Below are positions 39,801-53,545 of a DNA stretch of 64,000 nt, piece by piece. The position numbers and the translations under genes are program-made. Under the pieces are notes generated by a model. That model made no database searches and was not told where the DNA came from. It saw only the letters and a list, made by a program, of their open reading frames with translations. Positions within the stretch are counted from its first letter, which is position 1; every line of letters starts with the position of its first letter. This DNA comes from Gymnogyps californianus (Eukaryota > Chordata > Aves > Accipitriformes > Cathartidae), in the NCBI RefSeq assembly GCF_018139145.2, contig NC_059475.1, positions 20,216,937 to 20,280,936 on the forward strand. Direction: 5' to 3'.

Positions 39801-41775
39801 AGTGTGCATGCAAGAGTAAGCTTGTCACAGCTAAGGGAAAAAACAAAAAGCCAATCAGTGAGGGAAAGGTAGCAAAGCTGCTGTGCTAATGTTCTCCTCC
39901 CTTAGACCTTCTGCACAGCTCAGTGCAATGACAGAGGTATGGTGTTCAGAAACAGCAATAAAGCAAAATCAGGCTGGGGAATTCGCTGCCCTTTGAACGG
40001 GACAAGACAGGTACTACTTGCAATCCACAGTGCTGCCTTACCGCACAGTGCCACCCCACTCCATTTTCAAGAGTGGGGAAGCCACATTCTGAGTGGCCAT
40101 CCTAGAAGGGAACACAATGTCCTTCAAAACACAATGCCCACAAAACTGCAGCCACAAACTGTGGCCTAAAACAAGCATAACCAGAGTGCCAGCTTTCTAG
40201 GACTAGATGTTGCCCGGAGCTCTGCATAGCCCAGAGACACCCAGTGGTTGAATCATCCATCACAAGCACGTATAATTAGTGGGAAGGTTAGGGAGAGCAT
40301 CCTCCCAGTTCATTTATTTAGTACAATCTCAGATTGACATGATGCTTCTCTGCTCACCTCCAGCTGGGGGTGGGAATGGATAGGGAGGTCTAGGAGAGAG
40401 ACCTGATTTTGAATGAGTGACAAACGGCAAGAAAGTTCAGAGAAAGGAGGAATCTGCAAGGTTTCACACCAAGCTTTATCTTGCACCTGTAGATGTTACC
40501 AACATCCTCTAGCTTTTCCTGAGCTCTGCCATTCCTGAGGAAGTCCCTGCAGACAAGGCTCTGCCCTACTTGAGGTCTCTGGCTGAGTGTGGGTAACCAT
40601 TACCTGCAGTCTGAGATAGAGGCAAGTGCTATGCCACCCTGAAGGTCAAATGGCAGCTAAATGCTCCTTGTTGAGCTGCCACCATTGCCAGCAGCAGCTA
40701 CACTTCCTGGCTTAAAGGAGACTTAATGACCCACAACAACTAGTCAAGATACATGTGCAAAACAAGAGTAAGGCATCACCCTTCACATTACTAGCAGCAT
40801 AGGACCAGACTCTATACTAGAAAAACAGAGAAGGAAAATAGATCCAACTTGAAACAAGCTTTTAGCAACTCTACAAAAGTATAAGCAGAGTTTCCTTTAA
40901 CCCAAGTAGCAGCAAAGCTGCAAAAGGTGGCATGCACAGTGGGTCTCCCATGCATTGCATGGGTTCTCCAACACTAGGCTTGACTCCATCTGACCCAGCT
41001 TTAGGCACTTGTGAAATACCCAAGTTAGGTGGATCATCATAGTCATCTTTCTCTAAAGTCAACGGAGAGAGAGATGGATACCTCTTCCCACTGAGATGGA
41101 AGTCATCATCTAGACATAAGCACCCCTCCATGTCTTATTTCAGACCCGTCAATCAAGTGGCATGAATCCAAGCCAAAGTGTATTAGGAACAGCTGGATTA
41201 CACAGGGCCAGCTAAACAGGATTAGTATTATGCTCCCTTACTTGGCCTGCACTTTTGTTAAATCTGAGTAGCAATGCCCAATTCAGACGAAAGTAAATGG
41301 TAAAAGCACAGTAATCTCCAGAGAGACACAGAAATGTGTATTTTAAGCTTCTTTGTGGCTCCTTCTGGAAAACAGTAGGGTAAACTTTGTTTACAACGCA
41401 TACCACACAAAGACAAATGCAGCCTTCAGCCAAGTTCCAGCAGAGACAACTCTGTTTTTTCTAGAACTGAATTGTCATTTTTCTAAGGAAACAGTGCTTT
41501 TTTGAAATAGCAACTATATTGTAGCAAGGGACAAACATCAGGGAAAAGTAACAGGTCAAGTGCATGAATGGGTGACCTTACTGTAATCATTCTACCATAA
41601 GAGACTGAAGAATAGTTTCATTCCCTGACAGAAAGCTCACAAATGCAGCAGCACCAGTAACCCAGAAATACTATGGTGACTCACTTGTGTTCAACCAAGC
41701 ATCCACTCAGATGCGCAGGGGAAACAACGAAGGCATCAAACAGGACCCAGGCTAGCCAAGTGGATGCAATATGGC

Positions 41776-41865
41776 AGCACAACCTGGACTCGAGCCATAG
41801 CTCCTTTCACTGACCTGCTGGGCACCTCACTTTCTGCCTCACTTCTCACATCCCATAAAATAAGC
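41776..41865 (+). repeat. MIR-like fossil (core to 3' part)
   Basis: In order the segment has CTGGACTCGAGCCATAGCTCC, split at 41,784, then CACTGACCTGCTGGGCACCT, a CACTTTCTGCCTCACTTCTC stretch and CCCATAAAATAAG. This matches the order of the MIR consensus as I recall it (ggttcgagtcccagctctg, cactgacttgctgtgtgacc, cttctctgcctcagtttcctc, tctgtaaaatgg). It is one of the clearer ancient SINE relics in the window. Confidence 0.6.
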
Positions 41866-44800
41866 CGTCTTTTAGCAGAGGTTTGACCTACAGGTGAACA
41901 TTACCGATAACCAGTAGGTGTTCTCCGAATACAAGCTGATCATGGCATACTGATGACAAAGAAAACAGTACGAGGAGATTTCATGTTCCAACACCCCCGA
42001 CCCTAATACACATACTGAACGCAGAGAGGAAGCGAGGGAAACATCCCAAGTATTTGCAGGAAAACTCACAGACAGAGCAGCTGTATAAACCTGAGAAAAC
42101 AGAGCAGGCAAGGCTGATCACTTAGAACAGCACATGACTAGTATGAAATGAGAGCACAAACAAGCTTGGAAGGCTTGAGGTCTTCTCGCAAGCAGAGGGC
42201 AGCATTCAGGATCCTGGTAGCCCCCTTAAATCACACTCTGCAGCTGCTCTTGTGCTCTGCTATCAGAATTGGCAAAAAAATAAAAGAAGAAACAGGTAGG
42301 GGACAGAGCTAGGTCAGCTGCAATCCCCTTCTCCCAGCTGCTCAGAGCTCCAGCTTTCAGTATTTGCCTGTCTCCTCCAGCCCTGCCCATGCAATCCCCT
42401 TTCAGCTATCCCCCATATGACTCAAATTTGAGGCACTTGCTCTGCACCACTGCACATACAGAGACAGTGACACTCGCACGATGTTCTACTTTGTCACTGA
42501 CACATATAAGCAGCAAAAAATTAAGAGGGAAGGTTCCTTCTCCCTCCCTCCTCCTGTGTCATTAGAGCCTCATCTTTTGCTCTGCGAAGCTTTTAAAAAG
42601 AGAAAACAGATCTGAAATGAAATGGGAGGGGTGTAAAAAGTGTCTGGAACAAAATACCATATGTGCAATGCCTCTTCTCCTGTTCTGTGAGCTGCAAAAG
42701 AAAACAGCACCTTCCCTGACAGAAGCAACAGGGCTGTCTTAAGTAATTGGGGGATGGGAAGAGAGGAAAGCGGCAAGAAAAACAGACATTGTCCACAGTT
42801 CAGAGAAGAGCCCCGTTCAGCAGCCATGAGTAAGAAAGTTGCAGAAGTGACAGCTTCACTGCCTCCCTGCCCAGCTGGCTCTCTGACCTGCCTAGAAGCA
42901 GCATCCAACACCACAGGAAGGGCTGGCTTTATTTTCGACACCGTTGGCCAGTGGCCTTATACACAAGATTACAGTACGCTGCTTTCCCTCACAAGTTATG
43001 ATGGGGCAATTTATTTTCATTGGCATAAGCAGAGAAGGAGAGCCAGACTGATCCACTCTGCAGCAGCAGGACTGTGAAAGGCAATTTTACATGTGTACAT
43101 CATACAGTCATAATACAGTATGCATATTACGCACATCCTGTCTTAGAAGGAAACCTTTCAAGAGAGACCTTTGACTTCTGAAGATAAACTGAAGCATCTA
43201 CAGTCAGAATCTTCAGCCTTGAATCCCCATCATCCCTGTGCTGCTACAAAGCAAAACCCTGTTTTGACTTCCTTCATGACTATCAACTCCCCATTCCCTC
43301 ATATTTCCACAGCAGTCTGCCCTATAGTCACAAGAGGATTTTCCCACCCTGTTGACATCATCTCCTCCTTGTTAGCCCCAGTCCAGTCCATGCCACTCAG
43401 CACAAGCTGCAGGCCGAGTGCTGGGTAAACAGTACCAGATTCATCACAGTCCAGTGAACCTTGCTGACATTAAGGCTCATAGGCAGCTATTACACATCAA
43501 GGCCAGACTAGCGAGCAGCAACTTTCTGCGCGTCTGTGGTGATGCAAACTGTTCCACAGTAAATCTAGAAACTACTAACAGTCGCACTCTGCTCTCATCA
43601 TCTGCACACACACATGCACTTATACTCACAGGTGCTAAATACCAGCCTGGCTTTTTGCATCCTCTGTGACTTCTTCCCTCCCCAGTCCCTCAAATTTCTT
43701 GTGTCCACTCTGACCCTTCAGACTTCATAAACACTAAGGCAGCTTGGGATATCAGATTTCAGAAAAGCTTCTTTTGCCCCAGTACTTCCAGCTTTTAGTC
43801 AGTCCCTTACACCCCAGCTCTTCCAAACTGTGGCTCAGAAACACGTTCCCTGACTTGTTTGCCAATATCTGTGCAGCTGACCAAATGCTTACCTCTACTG
43901 TAGTGCTATCATATGTAAATCTTCAAATGCTTCAAATCAAAAGGAGAAGTTCCAAATTAAAACACACAAACAACAACAAAAAAACCACCAAGCACAACTT
44001 AAATGACTGCTAAAATCATCAATATATCAGCTGCAATAGCAACATTTTGGAGAGGATTTTTCTGGGGCTTTTTATTATTACTATTATTATATCTACAGAA
44101 AGCAAGCCAAGAAAAAAAGAGAAATAGACAGAACCAAGCCCTGCATCTGAGCAAGCTCTCTGCAAGCAAATGCAGACACGTTTCAGGGCTGGCAGAACAT
44201 TGAGCTGAAATTAAGTGGTGTGGGTTCTGACGGAAACACAAATTTTCAGATCTGGTATGAAATCTGTAATGCATGCCACTGAATAAAAGCTTCCATAGGC
44301 TGTACAGCAGCACCTAAATATTTGTCCTACTGCTGTTCATCCATAGCTGGCACACATTCAGAGACTGCAAAGACAAAGCCAAACCAAAGCTCAGACTGAC
44401 TTTTCTACCTCCAATTTTCATTGCACTTTTCCCTCCAGGGATCTCGCATAGTTTGGTTTGGATTCCATCCCAGCTCAGTCCCAAACAGAGAGATGTATCA
44501 AACAATTTCAATGCACCAATTCATTTCATTTTAAATTTAAGTATTTGAAATGACTTTGCACATTCTTGACATTTCAATACCATTCTGGATAACTTTTTAA
44601 TCCACCTATTTTTTACTAAGTGGTTAGAGTGTAGAGCAATTGGACTAAACTAAAAACAGAAGAAGATTGCACCAAGGCAGACATCCACAGAAAGAAAACT
44701 GTTTGGGTGGAGTACCACCTTCCCATGGGAAATGAAAACTTCATCACTAGCTATTCAAAATTCGGTTGTACCAAACACTGTCCACCACGAAGCAGGACAA

Positions 44801-45077
44801 AGCCGTGAGCCAGCAGCAAAAAAAAGGAAACTCTGTGAGGCAAATAAGGTCATTCTGACTTTCACCTCTTTCACTGCACAGGCAGATAAGGGGACAACAA
44901 ACTGCCAAATGCCTTGAGGATGTGGGGCAAATATGCAGGGTCAGAGCAACTCTGTAACTTATACAAAAGCCTGCCCAACAGAACTAGTCACCAACAGGCA
45001 AAGGCAGGGTTAATACGTACACTCTGTGTGTGTGTATATGAGCCTATATAGTTATACATACACTAAGGAAATACCAT

Positions 45078-45103
45078 GGGGGGGGGGGGGGGGGGGGGGG
45101 GGG
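45078..45103 (+). repeat. Poly-G run (26 G)
   Basis: Twenty-six consecutive G residues follow ATACCAT and precede TCACC. This length is unusual for a G homopolymer and can fold into G-quadruplexes. The minus-strand frames crossing it encode proline runs and are artefacts. Confidence 0.9.
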
Positions 45104-45327
45104 TCACCAAAACCATTTTCCTCACTGTAACAAATAACTTAGGCAGCAGTAAAGGACAGTTGACTCATCCACAGCAGCACTTGCCATCAGAATCAGTACT
45201 GCGCATGGTAAATGGGGCTTCCAGTTGCCAAAATCCACAGGGTGCAAAAGCAGTCTGACTCTGGATGAATCATTGCTAGGACTGAACCTGCAACAGGTAA
45301 ACTGGGTACATGGAGGAAGAACTCTAG

Positions 45328-45328
<1 letters not shown>

Positions 45329-45369
<41 letters not shown>
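45329..45369 (+). repeat. Poly-G run (41 G)
   Basis: Forty-one consecutive G residues lie only 225 bp downstream of the 26-G run. The exact length is probably uncertain in any assembly, because such runs are poorly sequenced and highly mutable. No gene is associated. Confidence 0.9.
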
Positions 45370-45374
<5 letters not shown>

Positions 45375-46710
45375 GAAAACAAAGCTTATTAAATTGTAAA
45401 TGCTTTGATACAGAGAACCTTGTGTGTTCTTACATTGGCCAAAACAATGGCCCAGAACTGGTTCTCCTTTCATAATACAGTACAAAGGAACCTGAAACCA
45501 TTATTGTCCAGCAATGGCTCATCATGGGTCCCATGAATAAAGGACTTGGCAATAACCCAGCAGGCACAAGGCTTATGACAGCTTTCTCAGGAACTTATGA
45601 GAATTTGACTTCTTGCCAATAACTCCCTTAGGCTCCCAGAGGAATCCCGAATCAGCTTTTCAAGCCCTAGGAGTCGGGCCAGTTGACAGCAAAGAGGATA
45701 CCCAAAAGGCACTGCAATGACAGCAGAGCTGGAACGCAGGCAAGCAATAAAACTGATGCTAAACAGGTCCACAATAAACTGGCCCTAACCATAATTTAAA
45801 CAGTAGTGCACTGCCAAAATGAAATGGTCATTTACGGACAGAGAGAGCAAAGAAACATAAAACCGAAGTAGAACAGTAAGAGATCACAGACAACTTTCAG
45901 AAAACAAATGCTTCTCAAGCCTACCACTGCATCTAGATGAAGAAATCTCCTCTTCTTGCTTTCTGGTATAAAGGCATTCTATTATCCATTTTCCAAGTAA
46001 GAAATTTTCTTGAGTGTGTGACAGAAAAGTCCTAGTCATCCCACGGTCCCTTTCCTCCAGATGTCCTGATTCACTCTGACAAAGGCAGAACGCCTAAGCA
46101 GCAGTAGCAGTAAAGGCAGAGCCACTGCAGCACAGCCCTAGCTCACTACCGCTGAGGCTTAAGCTAGGAATGCTTGGAAGAGGGCATCGAACTGGCACTT
46201 CTCTACAGCAGCAATAGCTCTTCTGTGCTCCACAAACCCTTCCTCGATCCACAGAGTGGCTGCGCATGTGCTGGGGGGAAAGCCATTCTTTCACCCACAT
46301 ACCGTTTTGTCCCACGGGATAGAAGGGAAAGTGTATTTGTTCAGCATGCATTTTAAGAAGATAGAGCATCTCTGCTTTAGACTGACCCCACACACTGGGG
46401 ATGTAGCTCAACAGAGAAGCAGAAAAATACATCTGCTTTGCAGAAATGCAAAGGACATCCAAATACACCTCTGGCCCAGATGCAGACAGGGGCATCCTTT
46501 GTGTAACACTGCACATGGCTAACATTCACCCACATTACAGATAAACCACTGCACAATTCAGTTATTACAGAGCTAAGCAGAATCCACACACACATTCAGC
46601 TTCAGAGGTTTCTCAATACAAACAGAAAAAGCTATCTTTCACCGAATACAAGCACTTTCTTAATATTAAGCTTTTTAGCTTCTCTACGGAGAATGGCAAA
46701 TGTCATAAAT

Positions 46711-46806
46711 CAAGAAAACAAGTGAAGCAGCTTGACAAGGTCACACAAGAGGCCTGCAGGAAAAAGCCCTGGCTGGGGGGACGTCCCAGGGAAGAGAACC
46801 CATGTC
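46711..46806 (-). repeat. MIR-like fossil, reverse orientation
   Basis: On the plus strand, AAGTGAAGCAGCTTGACAAG is followed by GTCACACAAGAGGCCTGCAG, then CCTGG and AAGAGAACCCATGT. This follows the reverse complement of MIR (gttaagtgacttgccc, aaggtcacacagc, aagtggcagagc, gaacccaggt). It is old and diverged, with no coding role. Confidence 0.55.
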
Positions 46807-48153
46807 CATTTGCTCAGCATGCCGCTAGTCAGGTCAGGGGGGTGCAAGGGTGAAAGGTGGAAAGATGTCTTTGTTTTATGCCTACTTGGGAGAGAGCCAA
46901 TTTAAGGAATCAAAATAATTTGGGGGTCCTCAAAATACTCAGCATATCCTAAAGGAGATGGGAAAAGTGCTCTCCAAATAGCTTTGGGGAGAGCAGAGGT
47001 ATATACAGTTAAGTACCATTTTAGATCAGGCAGGGATTTGAAGGCAAGCTACAAACAAAACTGCAACCTTGACCTCACTGCTCTTTTTACTTAGGCCAAT
47101 GCAAAATCCCAACCAAACCTATCAGTCCCTGGGCACAGCTCAAGCTGCCTGTTGTTCCAAGAGGACTTATCAATCATTACAGACAACCCTCTCTGATCAA
47201 GTCATATGATTGAAGGCTTTACTTTATTATTCCCGCACACCACCACCAAGCAAAGCAGCAGCAGCGTATCAGATCAGACAAAGGAACTGCTGCCCTTCAG
47301 AACAGACTTCTGAATAACTGCTCCCTGATGTGCACGTGTGTGATTTAGCTGTGCACAGTGGGAATGCAAGAGTAACATGCCACATGTGCCATTACTTACT
47401 GAGTTTAAAGAGGCAACACAACCAAAAACCACCAGGACATTCAGAAGTCAGGTTGGTCTTGTATCTCAAGTTTATTAAAACTTCATGACTATTTAACCCA
47501 GTATGTTGCAGCATTCCCAAGTACTATACACATGCTAAAGAGTGCTAGAACTGCTGAGTAGAGGCAAGAGATGATGGAAAACTCAGTGAAAGCTAGCTCT
47601 CCACAGCTCGGTCCCAGCTCCAACATACTGCGTTTCACCAGTGTGCAGGCCTCGGGGCTTCTCTGCAGCAAGCTGGAGACCCTCCCTCAGCTTTCTAGTC
47701 CTGGGGCTACTACACCTCAGTTTCCCAACCCCCTGCTACTCCAGTGCCATTGTGTTCTGATTAAAATGCTGGAACTAGCTCTTGAATGAAAAAGAAATTC
47801 ACCTGCAAGCAAAACAGCTTCAAAATCTATATTCATAAAGAATGTTTGAGGAATGTAGAGGCTTCTTCCCCTTTACCCACTGAAACATAACAGTTCTTGG
47901 TCTTTCATACAAAACATGCTGTAATTTCTTTCTTTCCTGCAGAGCAGTCACTGTGCATGTGTCTACCACTGTATTACCTCAATATTTTTTTTTCAAGAAG
48001 TGCTTCTCTAACAAAAAGAAATTCACTCATACAAAGCAAACTGTATTGCTTCTGCAAAATTTCATTTGAGAATCCACAGTTAAAGTGCAGGACCCCTACA
48101 GTTACCAGTTCTGCAGTGCGATAGCTTCAGCATCCCTTGTGAGATGAAGCATG

Positions 48154-48178
48154 TCACCTTAATGCATCCTTAAGGTGA
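48154..48178. repeat. Inverted repeat, 9-bp stem with 7-nt loop
   Basis: TCACCTTAA (48,154-48,162) and TTAAGGTGA (48,170-48,178) are exact reverse complements around the loop TGCATCC. Immediately upstream a shorter pair, GCTTCA (48,124-48,129) and TGAAGC (48,145-48,150), could form a second stem. No structured RNA family is recognised. Confidence 0.6.
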
Positions 48179-49855
48179 GAGAACGACCAAGCTGATTGGC
48201 TTCATCACCCGAAGGACACACAAAGTGACATACTTAATCTGATGAGAGACACTGAAGTAGTGCCTCTTAATATTTTATGAAACATTTGGCTGTTTTTAAT
48301 TTTAAAAACAGCAGCTCAATAAACAAAGCAATGGAACGTTCCCTGTGGATGGCACAATGGTAGGTCCACAGCAGCCCACTCATCTGAGTGGTAACATGAT
48401 ATCCTACGCATCGACTCTGTTGTCCTCCTCCCCATGTCCATGCTGGAAGCCCCGTACACTGGGAGGTTGCAGGCTCTGCACACCAACAGGGATTTTTCCA
48501 GGAATAGCTGTCTTTCACCAGGACGCAGCACATGGCAGAGGCAGCTTTGGAGCTGGTTTAGGACATCCAGCTTCCGTACAGCACCTTACTCTGGACACAA
48601 CAGGCTGACATGCCTAAGCTAAGTAAGTGGTTTTAATCAGAAAAACTGCATTTTCTTCCCTACCTGGTCAGTTCTGGAACAAGACTACAGTTACAGACCT
48701 TCATGAAACATAAAATGCAAGCATCCCACTGTGTTACTACTGCACAGTTGCTTTAAGCTTACCTGCTTCCTTAAGTAGCCACTACCGGCCACTGTCAGAG
48801 ACAAGGTACTCAGCAAGATGGATCTTTGCTCCTTCTTATCACAACCATCTTTTATTCCCACTCTCATGAAGGCTTGCAAGACACAAGACCAGCCAGAAGA
48901 CAGATGGAAGGAAAAGCCCAAGCATCAAGTTTAAATACAGACATAAGCATGCCCAAAAGGCCCAAAGGATACCCTTCAGCAGAGCTTGCTCTTTAATTCT
49001 TTGTTCCAAATACATCCATCATCACTTACAAAAGCCTCAGAGATAAGACTTCAAAAATAAGTTAGAAAATCCCCCCATTCCTTTTCATTGGAGTTCAGAG
49101 ACTCATAGATGCCAGGGCAAACTACTACAAGAGGACTAGCTTGCTGCAGTCTCTTTACATAGAGATAAATCTTGATGGGAGAGGACCTGCTTGTATACCC
49201 AGGGCAAAAAGCTCCCAGCCAAAGACAGGAAGTACATCAGAGAGACAAAAGCACATCCATGAGCTCAATGGGAATGCACATATTGCTTTCACCATGGAAG
49301 AACAACATCTTGGGGCTCCTCCCTTCAAGCATTAATAACTGACAAGTCCTGGTCTCACCTCAACTTCATAGTCCATCCTTTTCTTCCTCTGGAAGGAAAG
49401 ATTCTACATGAATGAAAAGCATTATCCCAAGAAAGGGGATTATTTTGTCATCTGAGGACACTTGCATGGAAGAGCAGAGCTGATGGGCAGCTCCTGTGAT
49501 GTTTCTGATTAAAATGCTGCCTCAGGATATTACTCTCCCCCCCCAACATGAAACAGTCAATTAGGCTGTGATATATTCATGTAATAAAGGCTTTTTCTTG
49601 TAAAATATGTCAGTCCAAGACTTGCAAACATTGTACTTTCGCCTTGAAGTTCTCTTACTGAGAACAAACATGACAGATAAAACCAGTCCTAAAATAGTTA
49701 AATATTGGCATCTGAGGAAGCAGAGAAGTGAGAGAGTAGACGGGTGTTTTTTCCAATCCCATCTCAGTGCTTAAAAAAAAAAAAAAGGAATAGGGGGAGT
49801 TAAGGATGAAAAGCCATTTCCATGAAGGGCTATCTTACCTTTTCATTATTAGTTT

Positions 49856-49901
49856 TATATACATGTACATATATACACATACGTATGTACACACACACAC
49901 A
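49856..49901. repeat. 46-bp perfectly alternating purine-pyrimidine tract
   Basis: From T49856 to A49901 every base alternates between pyrimidine and purine, mixing TA, CA and TG steps and ending in a (CA) run. It includes the palindrome ACATACGTATGT. Such tracts favour Z-DNA or cruciform structures and behave as microsatellites. Confidence 0.85.
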
Positions 49902-52208
49902 AAACTACACTCACCTGCCACCTACAGCAACCTCTACAGGTACAATAGCATACTAAACCGAACAGCGCAAAATCCTGTTCATGGCATCAGACACAATGGT
50001 GTCTAATGATCATCATGATGACCATGAATGGACAATTCTTAGACCAGTCTCTTACACCACATTAAAAAAGTCATTATTAAAACAAGAACTGCCTTTGTGG
50101 AGCACCCATCCCTAGCCAGAAGAATACCACAACCAAGATCACCCTGAAAATACAGATGGTCCACCTATGCTTCTCCATAGCAATGCCCTGCCTCCAAGGA
50201 CCCAGTGCAAATGGGAGGACACCTGAAATAGCACTAACATATACAAGCAGCAGGGAAGGCTCCATAAATCTTAGAAAGCTACTAAACACCACCACTGCAC
50301 ACCAACTCCTCTCAGTTCATTAGCAGGAGCAATTGCTAGATATGCCACAGAGATCATTAAAGATATCTTTATGAATACATGTATGCTGTCAGAGTCCCAA
50401 GTACAGAGCACCATCCCAGCATCCTAACTCCAGTCCAGTGAAGCAGAACAAAATCTCTGCCCCACAAAAATAGCAAGATAAAGTCTCTGCCCCCTTCTCA
50501 AGTAATAGGCAGTGATCTTTACATCTAACACAAGGACACCTTAAATCATTTTATGGAAAAACGTTTGCATTTTTGGATGCATCTATGGGACTTCCTCACA
50601 CACTCTATTTAGCAGAGACATCTGTTACTCAATATATATATATTTCATATAAATCCCACCCTGTGAATCTTTTCCATCGGTTGTCACTAATGAAGCTTTG
50701 TGTGCAAAACCAAGTGCATTCTGCCCCCATTAGGAAGCCAATTACAGCAGGAAAAACAAGCAATTAACAAGGTGTAAAATAAACATCCTGCCACCTGCCT
50801 TTTAATAGCAACTCCACTTCAAACAAGTCACAGTCTCAGCACAGCTTTCAGAATTGGCAACTGATATTATATATGTATTTATGCAGCAGCTGCTCTTCAT
50901 TGCAACAAATATTACAGGCTTACCAGATAAGGTCAGCATATTTAAAAAAATATATAGCAAGTATTAAACCCTGCTTTGAGGCACCAAATGTTGCTTTTAA
51001 TGAAATCAGCAGCATCAGGCTTGTCTGGTATTACAGTGAAGCTGCAGCCACATCCCCAGCTTAGAGAGGTTTCTCTTCATTTCTACTTGCTTAGCAGCTT
51101 CTGTATTTGTTTCACTAAATCCAGGGGCCTGAGCAGCTATTAAACAGCATGCAGGGCAACTAAACAATGCAAAGCTCTACAGAGTAGACAAGTCTTTCCT
51201 CCTTCAATCATCCCTGCCTCTCCTTCTTGGCTTTCTCCACCTCCCTACGACCACATGTAAAGCTATATCCAATTGCGGGGGGGGGAGGGGGGGGCACGCA
51301 TATAATCGGGCAGAAAGCCACCCACTCAAAAAATCAAGGTGAAAACAAATCAAAATTCCAATTAGTCTTTGCTCCTTGAGCCTGCAAGCTTTAGAGGGAA
51401 AGGAGGGTAGTCCTTCCAAAGTCACACTAGCTAGCTCCAGAGGGAGCCACTTTTCTTTCCCTTTTGTGGAACACGATGAGTGACACACTTCTGAGCAGTT
51501 AACCAGGAAGTAAAGCCCAACAGTAAATATTCAGGATTTAATAGACTTGGAGTGGAGAATGTGCCTGAGAAAACAGCAGCCATCTTCCCCTCTTGCTCTG
51601 GCTCTCTGTTGCTACATATTTATTCATTGAGTTTTCCATGTCACATTTCAGTTCCTGACTAATGTCCTATTTCATCACTCATTTCAAGATTCATGCAAGT
51701 CTTTTTCTCTTAGGGTTCTTCTCTCTCTGGCTCTGTTGAGATCTGAGGAGTACAACACTGAATATGGTACCACGAACTTTTGCAATCACATACACGATTC
51801 TGAGGTGTTAGTCGGAGATGGAGTGAAAACTGGTAATATTCTTTCTCTAAATGACCACAGGAAGCAACAGGAAACAGAGCTTTTAACTCCAAACAGAGCC
51901 AACAGGACTATCCGCAGGTTCATAGAAGGTTGCAAGTCATGATCAATAGTACCAAAACAATCCTCCAGTTCTTCTAAAAAGTCCTGAATTTAAATAACGA
52001 TTCATTACCCTTGAACACAACTGCTACCTAACCGGCAAATCAGATCTTAAAACACCCAAGTGTTCAGTTCTGGTGATTATCTACATGTATGCAGAAACAA
52101 GCAAAGTCAGAAGAAGGGGAACAACCACAGAAGGTGAAAAGCAGTGAAAGGTGAAAAGTATCCAGACTCGTGAGGGTGCACACCTAAACTTGACCTACTG
52201 CAACTCAC

Positions 52209-52213
<5 letters not shown>

Positions 52214-52254
<41 letters not shown>

Positions 52255-52256
52255 TT
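52214..52256 (+). repeat. A37-T6 homopolymer junction
   Basis: An uninterrupted run of 37 A is followed directly by 6 T. No SINE or LINE body was recognised upstream, so I treat it as simple sequence rather than a retroposon tail. A smaller A12-T5 junction lies in the POLR2L intron at 57,881-57,897. Confidence 0.9.
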
Positions 52257-53449
52257 CTCAGCCACTGGTTTCTCATGCTACCAGTACAAGTGCAGAGATC
52301 CCACGACTCCTTCCTACAGCCCTAATTACAGGGACAAGGTCACAAAAGACACAAGCTGCCAACATGAGCTGCAGGAGGTCATATGGCCACTCAAGCTATA
52401 AAAGTATTTTAAGAGTAGTTCAGTCAGTCAGGTCACTTAACTGACTTTTTTTTGGTTTGTTTTTTAAACAAGGAGCAATATTTTCCCTTACGTCTTGTGG
52501 ATGGGAGAATAGGAAGCAGGATCTACTCCTTAGTCACCAATCTAGGATTTCAGTACTCATCACTAACAACGCCACGGAGCGGTCATGCCTAGCTGCATTT
52601 TGTAGGTCTAAATCCACAAAAAAATGCCAAGAACGAGCCTCAACCCAACAGTGATGGTAGGACAGAACACTGTCAGCTTTCAAAAGTTGTTCAGATCACA
52701 GGAAGAAGTCCTATACTGCATTAACCAAGAAGTGGGATATATTAGCTGCAGTGCCCCACAACAAAGCCTCACATGACAGAAGCTGCTCCAGAAGCACATC
52801 AGAAAAGCAGTCCACAGTTCTCAAACTTACTTCAACTCAATTAGTTGTAGGGAAGTCTCTTCTGCTCAATGCTGAGGAGCGCTCCGATGGGTTTCCTGAC
52901 CACCAGGCTGCCTGAAGGCCTAAAGAATCAGCAGTTTGGGGACTGCTGCTTGTTGAAGGTGGCAAGAGACCAGAAATAGGACGAGAACTTACTGTGAGAA
53001 AGACCCATGCAGTTCTAGGATTAGTTCTAGTAGATAGGACTCCAATTCTTGCAACTTTTCTTCAAAGGATGCTTAGAGAGACCTAATTTTCCAATTCTTC
53101 CAGTGTCCTCACCCTTCTTCAGAAGGATGGCTGAAGAGATCAAATTTGACTACATACTAAACTGCAACAGCTCAGTGTCAGCAGAACCCAGCTCACCTGA
53201 AAAAGGGGAGTTGAAAGATGGCATGCCACAAATGGCTCACTCTGCAGAGTCACCCTAGTCAGCGTGAGCTACAGCCCATAAAACACTGACTGTGATTCCT
53301 AATAGTCACATGTGTGCACATCCCCCCCAAGTCTTTTAAACAGACTTCTGCAGTTTGGCAAACGGTCAGATTAAGCAGAGGATACATGAAGCTGAGCAGA
53401 GAATGTTCTCAGTATGTAGCAGTCTCTCCAGGTCATAGATCATAAAAAT

Positions 53450-53545
53450 CTTTACATTTTCTAGGATCAAAGAAACTACAGCCATAAAAGACCTATTAGT
53501 TCATTAAGCCCATCACCCAGCCAAAGCAGGTTATACAGAAAAGAC
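53450..53545. repeat. Possible CR1-LINE or other ancient retroposon fragment
   Basis: The stretch around AAAAGACCTATTAGTTCATT and then CCCAGCCAAAGCAGG resembles the CR1 3' UTR in reverse complement (gacctttaagatcatcgagtcc, then ccctgcccaaagcagg). The match is weak and from memory. The usual terminal 8-bp CR1 microsatellite is not evident. Confidence 0.3.

Noticed and set aside
45122..45382. Proline-run protein on the minus strand
   Set aside because: The proline run is the translation of the 41-G homopolymer.
46094..46525. 143-codon minus-strand open frame
   Set aside because: No domain is seen and overlapping frames exist on both strands; consistent with chance.
50077..50295. Minus-strand frame with VVFFWLGMG, superficially like a tetraspanin first membrane segment
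   Set aside because: The residues around it do not match any tetraspanin, there is no intron boundary at the expected place, and the rest of the frame is unrelated.
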